A DNA stretch of 64,000 nucleotides from Streptomyces mobaraensis (GTDB taxonomy: Bacteria; Actinomycetota; Actinomycetes; Streptomycetales; Streptomycetaceae): NCBI RefSeq assembly GCF_020099395.1, contig NZ_CP083590.1, positions 2,542,001 through 2,606,000 of the forward strand, written 5' to 3'. The first letter of the stretch is position 1; each line of letters opens with the position of its first letter. Shown here piece after piece: positions 61,219 through 64,000 of this stretch. A program made the translations under genes and the position numbers. The notes under the pieces were generated by a model that did not search any database, was not told the DNA's origin, and saw only the letters and a list, made by a program, of their open reading frames with translations.

Positions 61219-62094
61219 ATGACCGACAGCGGCACCGAACTGGGCAGATATCTGAAGGCGCGACGGGCGCGGATCACCCCCGAGGACGTCGGGCTGCCCT
61301 CGGGCACCGGACTGCGCCGGACGCCGGGCCTGCGCCGGGAGGAGCTGGCGACGCTCGCCGGCGTGAGCGTCGACTATTACACCCGCCTGGAGCGCGGCCG
61401 CGAGCGGAACCCCTCGCCGGCCGTGATCGACGCCCTCGCCCGCGCGCTGCGGCTGAACGGGGACGCCCACCAGCGCCTCCACGACCTGGCCGAACTCGCC
61501 TCCGGCCGCGTCCCCGAGCCGCGTACGCCCGCCGGGCCGGGGTCCGGCGGCGGGGAGACCGTGCGCGCGTCCGTCCTGCGGATGCTGGAGGCCGTGCGGC
61601 CGCTGCCGGCGTACGTGGTGAGCCGGTACAGCGACATGCTGGCCGCGAACCTCCCGGGACGGCGGCTCATGCCCGGCCTCTGGGACTGGCCGCGGGAGGA
61701 GCGCAACGTGAACCGGTACCTGTTCCTGCACCCGGTGGGGCGCACCCTTTACAACCCCTGGGAGGAGACCGTCGCCAAGTCGGTGGCCCACCTCCGCGCG
61801 ATCGCCGGTGTCGACCCGGACTCGCCCCGGCTGGCCGCGCTGGTCGGTGAACTACTGCTGAAGTCGCCGGAGTTCGCCACGCTGTGGGAGCGGTATGACG
61901 TGAAGGAGCGCGTCGGCGGCACCAAGACGTTCAGCCATCCGAAGGTGGGGGCGATGACGCTCGTCTACGAGGTCATGCCGCTGTCCGGGACGGACGGTCA
62001 GCGCCTCGTCGTCTACCAGGCCGAGCCCGGCGGCGCGGACGAGGCGGCCATGCTGCTCCTGGATCCGGAGAGAGCCGCGGCGGCCGCAGCGTAA
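61219..62094 (+). CDS. XRE-family regulator with MmyB-like ligand-binding domain
   Basis: The 291-residue regulator has an N-terminal HTH (LGRYLKARRARITPEDVGLP, then RRTPGLRREELATLAGVSVDYYTRLERG) of the MmyB type. A C-terminal PAS-like domain follows (YVVSRYSDMLAANLPGRRLMPG, RNVNRYLFLHPVGRTLYNPWEETVAKSVAHLRA) that binds small molecules in this family. Divergent pairing with the MFS pump gene suggests that it regulates efflux; this is inference. The ATG at 61219 gives a normal N-terminus. Confidence 0.9.
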   Translation: MTDSGTELGRYLKARRARITPEDVGLPSGTGLRRTPGLRREELATLAGVSVDYYTRLERGRERNPSPAVIDALARALRLNGDAHQRLHDLAELASGRVPEPRTPAGPGSGGGETVRASVLRMLEAVRPLPAYVVSRYSDMLAANLPGRRLMPGLWDWPREERNVNRYLFLHPVGRTLYNPWEETVAKSVAHLRAIAGVDPDSPRLAALVGELLLKSPEFATLWERYDVKERVGGTKTFSHPKVGAMTLVYEVMPLSGTDGQRLVVYQAEPGGADEAAMLLLDPERAAAAAA

Positions 62095-62173
62095 GGAACC
62101 TCCCTCGCACCTGCCCGGACCGGAAGCCGTTCTCCCTTGCACATGCCGGGTGAACGGCTCTACCGTGCCGCAC

Positions 62174-62569
62174 ATGCGCTCCTACACCATCGGCCGGGCG
62201 GCCCGGCTGCTCGGCGTCAGCCCCGACACCGTCCGCCGCTGGGCGGACGCCGGGCGCATCCCCACCCGGCGGGACGAGCACGGCAAGCGGGAGATCGACG
62301 GGGCGGACCTCGCCGCGTTCTCCGTCGCGCTCGCCGCCGAGGCGAACGAGGACGGCGAGGAGGCGTACTCCAGCGCCCGCAACGCCTTCCCCGGGATCAT
62401 CACGGCGGTGAAGCTCGGCGACGTCGCCGCCCAGGTGGAGGTGCAGGCCGGGCCGCACCGCCTCGTCTCCCTGCTGACGCGCGAGGCCGTGGAGGAGCTG
62501 GGGCTGGCCGTGGGCATGGAGGCCGTGGCCCGGGTCAAGGCCACCAACGTACACGTCGACCTCGTCTGA
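62174..62569 (+). CDS. Molybdate-responsive HTH-Mop regulator
   Basis: The 131-residue protein has an N-terminal MerR/excisionase-type HTH ([41 protein letters not shown]) and a C-terminal Mop/TOBE domain ([45 protein letters not shown]). Mop domains bind molybdate. With modAB directly downstream (modA starts 55 bases after the stop), it is likely a molybdate sensor that regulates uptake. It is not a ModE of the classic type, which carries a different HTH. Confidence 0.88.
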   Translation: MRSYTIGRAARLLGVSPDTVRRWADAGRIPTRRDEHGKREIDGADLAAFSVALAAEANEDGEEAYSSARNAFPGIITAVKLGDVAAQVEVQAGPHRLVSLLTREAVEELGLAVGMEAVARVKATNVHVDLV

Positions 62570-62624
62570 CTCCGCGTCCGATCCGCCCGCTTCGCGCCCC
62601 CGCCCGGCACCCCACGGAGAACCC

Positions 62625-63410
62625 ATGCGCCGTACGTCCGTCCGTCTCGCCGCCCTCGCCACCGCCCTGCTCCTGCCCCTGGCCGCCGCCTGCGGCGACG
62701 ACGCGTCGGACGGCGGGTCCGCCGACGGCGGCGACGGCAAGAAGGGCACCACGCTCACCGTGCTGGCGGCCGCGTCCCTTACCGACGTCTTCAAGCGGGC
62801 CGGGGACGCCTACGAGAAGGCGCACCCGGGGACGACGGTGAAGTTCTCGTTCGCGGGCTCCCAGGAGCTGGCCTCGCAGGTCCGGCAGGGCGTTCCGGCG
62901 GACGCCCTGGTGACGGCCGACACGAAGACGATGGACGGGCTCTCCGGTGAGACGGGCAAGCCCGTCGTCATCGCGCGGAACCGGCTGACGATCGCCACCG
63001 CGCAGGGCAACCCGAAGCACGTCAAGGACCTCGCCGACCTGGCGCGGAAGGACCTCAAGGTGGTGCTGGCGGCGCCGGAGGTGCCCGTCGGCCGGTACAG
63101 CAGGAAGGTCCTGGAGCAGCAGCACGTGGACGTGAAGCCCGTCTCGCAGGAGCCGAACGTGCGGGCGGTCCTGAGCAAGGTGTCCCTCGGGGAGGCGGAC
63201 GCCGGGATCGTGTACGTCACGGACGCGACGGCCGCCAAGGGGAAGGTGGCCACGGTCGCCGTCCCGGACGCGCGGAACGCGGTCGCCGCCTACCCGGCCG
63301 CCACGCTCAAGGGCTCGAAGCACGCGGACGAGGCGGGCGCGTTCGTGCGCTGGCTGTCGTCGTCCGAGGCGCGGGGGCTGCTGAGCGCGGCCGGCTTCCA
63401 GCGGCCGTAA
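62625..63410 (+). CDS. modA: Molybdate-binding lipoprotein of the ABC importer
   Basis: The 261-residue solute-binding protein has a signal peptide with a lipobox ([13 protein letters not shown]), so it should be lipid-anchored outside the membrane. ModA motifs are [60 protein letters not shown] and [22 protein letters not shown], and [16 protein letters not shown] near the end. ACGGAGAACCC precedes the ATG. It is the second gene of the regulator-modA-modB group. Confidence 0.93.
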   Translation: MRRTSVRLAALATALLLPLAAACGDDASDGGSADGGDGKKGTTLTVLAAASLTDVFKRAGDAYEKAHPGTTVKFSFAGSQELASQVRQGVPADALVTADTKTMDGLSGETGKPVVIARNRLTIATAQGNPKHVKDLADLARKDLKVVLAAPEVPVGRYSRKVLEQQHVDVKPVSQEPNVRAVLSKVSLGEADAGIVYVTDATAAKGKVATVAVPDARNAVAAYPAATLKGSKHADEAGAFVRWLSSSEARGLLSAAGFQRP

Positions 63411-63423
63411 GGCGGGCGCGCCG

Positions 63424-64000
63424 ATGAGGAGGAGTACGGCGGGTGTGCGGGGTCGGGGGCGCACGCCCCTGGCACTCGGCGTGCCCGCCGGGCTCGCGGT
63501 GGTGTTCCTGCTGGTGCCGCTGGCGGGCGTGCTCGCCCGGACGCCGTGGGGCTCGCTCCCGTCCCGCGTCGGCTCGCACGAGGTCCGGCAGGCGCTGACC
63601 CTCTCCCTGACCGTCTCCGGCTGGGCCCTGCTGCTCTCCCTCGTCCTCGGCGTCCCGCTGGCCTGGCTGCTCGCCCGCGTCGATTTCCCGGGCAAGGCGC
63701 TGGTGCGCTGCCTGGTGATGCTGCCGATGGTGCTGCCGCCGACGGTCGCCGGGGTGGCGCTGCTCCAGGGGTACGGGCGGCGGGGCGTCGCCGGGCCCTG
63801 GCTGGAGGAGTGGTGCGGGGTCACCCTGCCGTTCTCGACGGCGGGCGCGGTCGTCGCGTCGGCGTTCGTGGCGATGCCGTTCCTCGTCATCAGCCTGGAG
63901 GGGGCGCTCGCGGGCCTGCACCTCCGGTACGAGGAGACGGCCGTCTCGCTCGGCGCGTCCCCCCTGCGCGCCTTCCGCACCGTCACCCTGCCCATGGTCG
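63424..64000 (+). CDS. modB: Molybdate ABC transporter permease, truncated by the window end
   Basis: The frame opens at 63424 (MRRSTAGVRGRGRTPLALGV), 13 bases after modA, and runs to the last base. Membrane helices are visible (LAVVFLLVPLAGVLA, LLLSLVLGVPLAWLLA), followed by the permease EAA-type loop near the end (YEETAVSLGASPLRAFRTVTLPM), which contacts ModC. The C-terminus and modC are outside the window. Confidence 0.92.
   Translation, partial: MRRSTAGVRGRGRTPLALGVPAGLAVVFLLVPLAGVLARTPWGSLPSRVGSHEVRQALTLSLTVSGWALLLSLVLGVPLAWLLARVDFPGKALVRCLVMLPMVLPPTVAGVALLQGYGRRGVAGPWLEEWCGVTLPFSTAGAVVASAFVAMPFLVISLEGALAGLHLRYEETAVSLGASPLRAFRTVTLPMV

Noticed and set aside
1..64000. CRISPR arrays, insertion sequences, prophage genes
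   Set aside because: No regularly spaced repeats, no transposase or integrase frames and no phage structural genes were seen; the repeats found are short and local.

Overview
The window is very GC-rich actinobacterial chromosome, and the gene content and order point to a Streptomyces-like organism. Indicators include the sigR-rsrA thiol-stress locus, a WhiB7-type wblC gene with an AT-hook, a catalase next to a Fur-type regulator, mycoredoxin, AdnAB helicase-nucleases and two initiator tRNA genes. From memory the order resembles the sigR region of the Streptomyces coelicolor core genome; I could not check this by alignment. Nearly everything looks like conserved core chromosome. I see no insertion sequence, prophage, CRISPR array or biosynthetic gene cluster.

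Layout. 1-4.7 kb: the 3' part of a radical SAM/SPASM protein, a VOC protein, a HAD phosphatase, a DUF3311 plus sodium:solute symporter pair, and an orphan EF-G domain IV protein. 4.9-8.7 kb: a cobalamin riboswitch ahead of nrdAB (class I ribonucleotide reductase). 8.8-14.3 kb: a YCII protein, peptide deformylase, a TPR protein and a large membrane HD-GYP protein. 14.4-15.7 kb: sigR-rsrA with its own sigma-R promoter. 15.8-25.4 kb: housekeeping and stress genes (SRAP protein, M50 protease, aroA, rsgA, SMR exporter with a TetR regulator, hisN, CBS protein, catA/catR). 25.5-28.0 kb: two tRNA-fMet genes flanking a Sel1-repeat gene. 28-37.9 kb: UPF0182, PPA1309 family, PDZ/Lon-like protease, a 56-residue membrane protein, moaE, an SDR protein, a DUF2342 protein, a NUDIX protein and a YgjP-like metalloprotease. 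38-42.5 kb: an RRE/E1-like protein with an ABC1 kinase, a zinc-ribbon protein, and wblC with a long attenuator leader and a coupled downstream gene. 42.5-56.4 kb: UvrD2, mycoredoxin, NudC, an M20 dipeptidase, AdnB, AdnA and an alkyltransferase-like protein. 56.5-64 kb: a membrane-kinase-like-LPG-synthase-type fusion, an MFS pump divergent from an XRE regulator, and a molybdate regulator with modA and the start of modB.

How the genes connect. Redox and antibiotic stress is a recurring theme. SigR/RsrA senses thiol oxidation. A near-perfect sigma-R promoter lies in front of both sigR and the mycoredoxin gene, and WblC (translation-inhibitor response) sits 2.5 kb from mycoredoxin. catA/catR handle peroxide. 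DNA repair is a second theme (UvrD2, AdnAB, ATL, SRAP). Molybdenum use is served by modAB, a HTH-Mop regulator and moaE. The observations most worth following up are the orphan EF-G domain IV protein, the orphan RRE/E1 protein, the wblC leader and its coupled gene, the HD-GYP fusion with a hairpin over its ribosome-binding site, and the repeat-derived insertions in adnA, adnB and the ATL gene.
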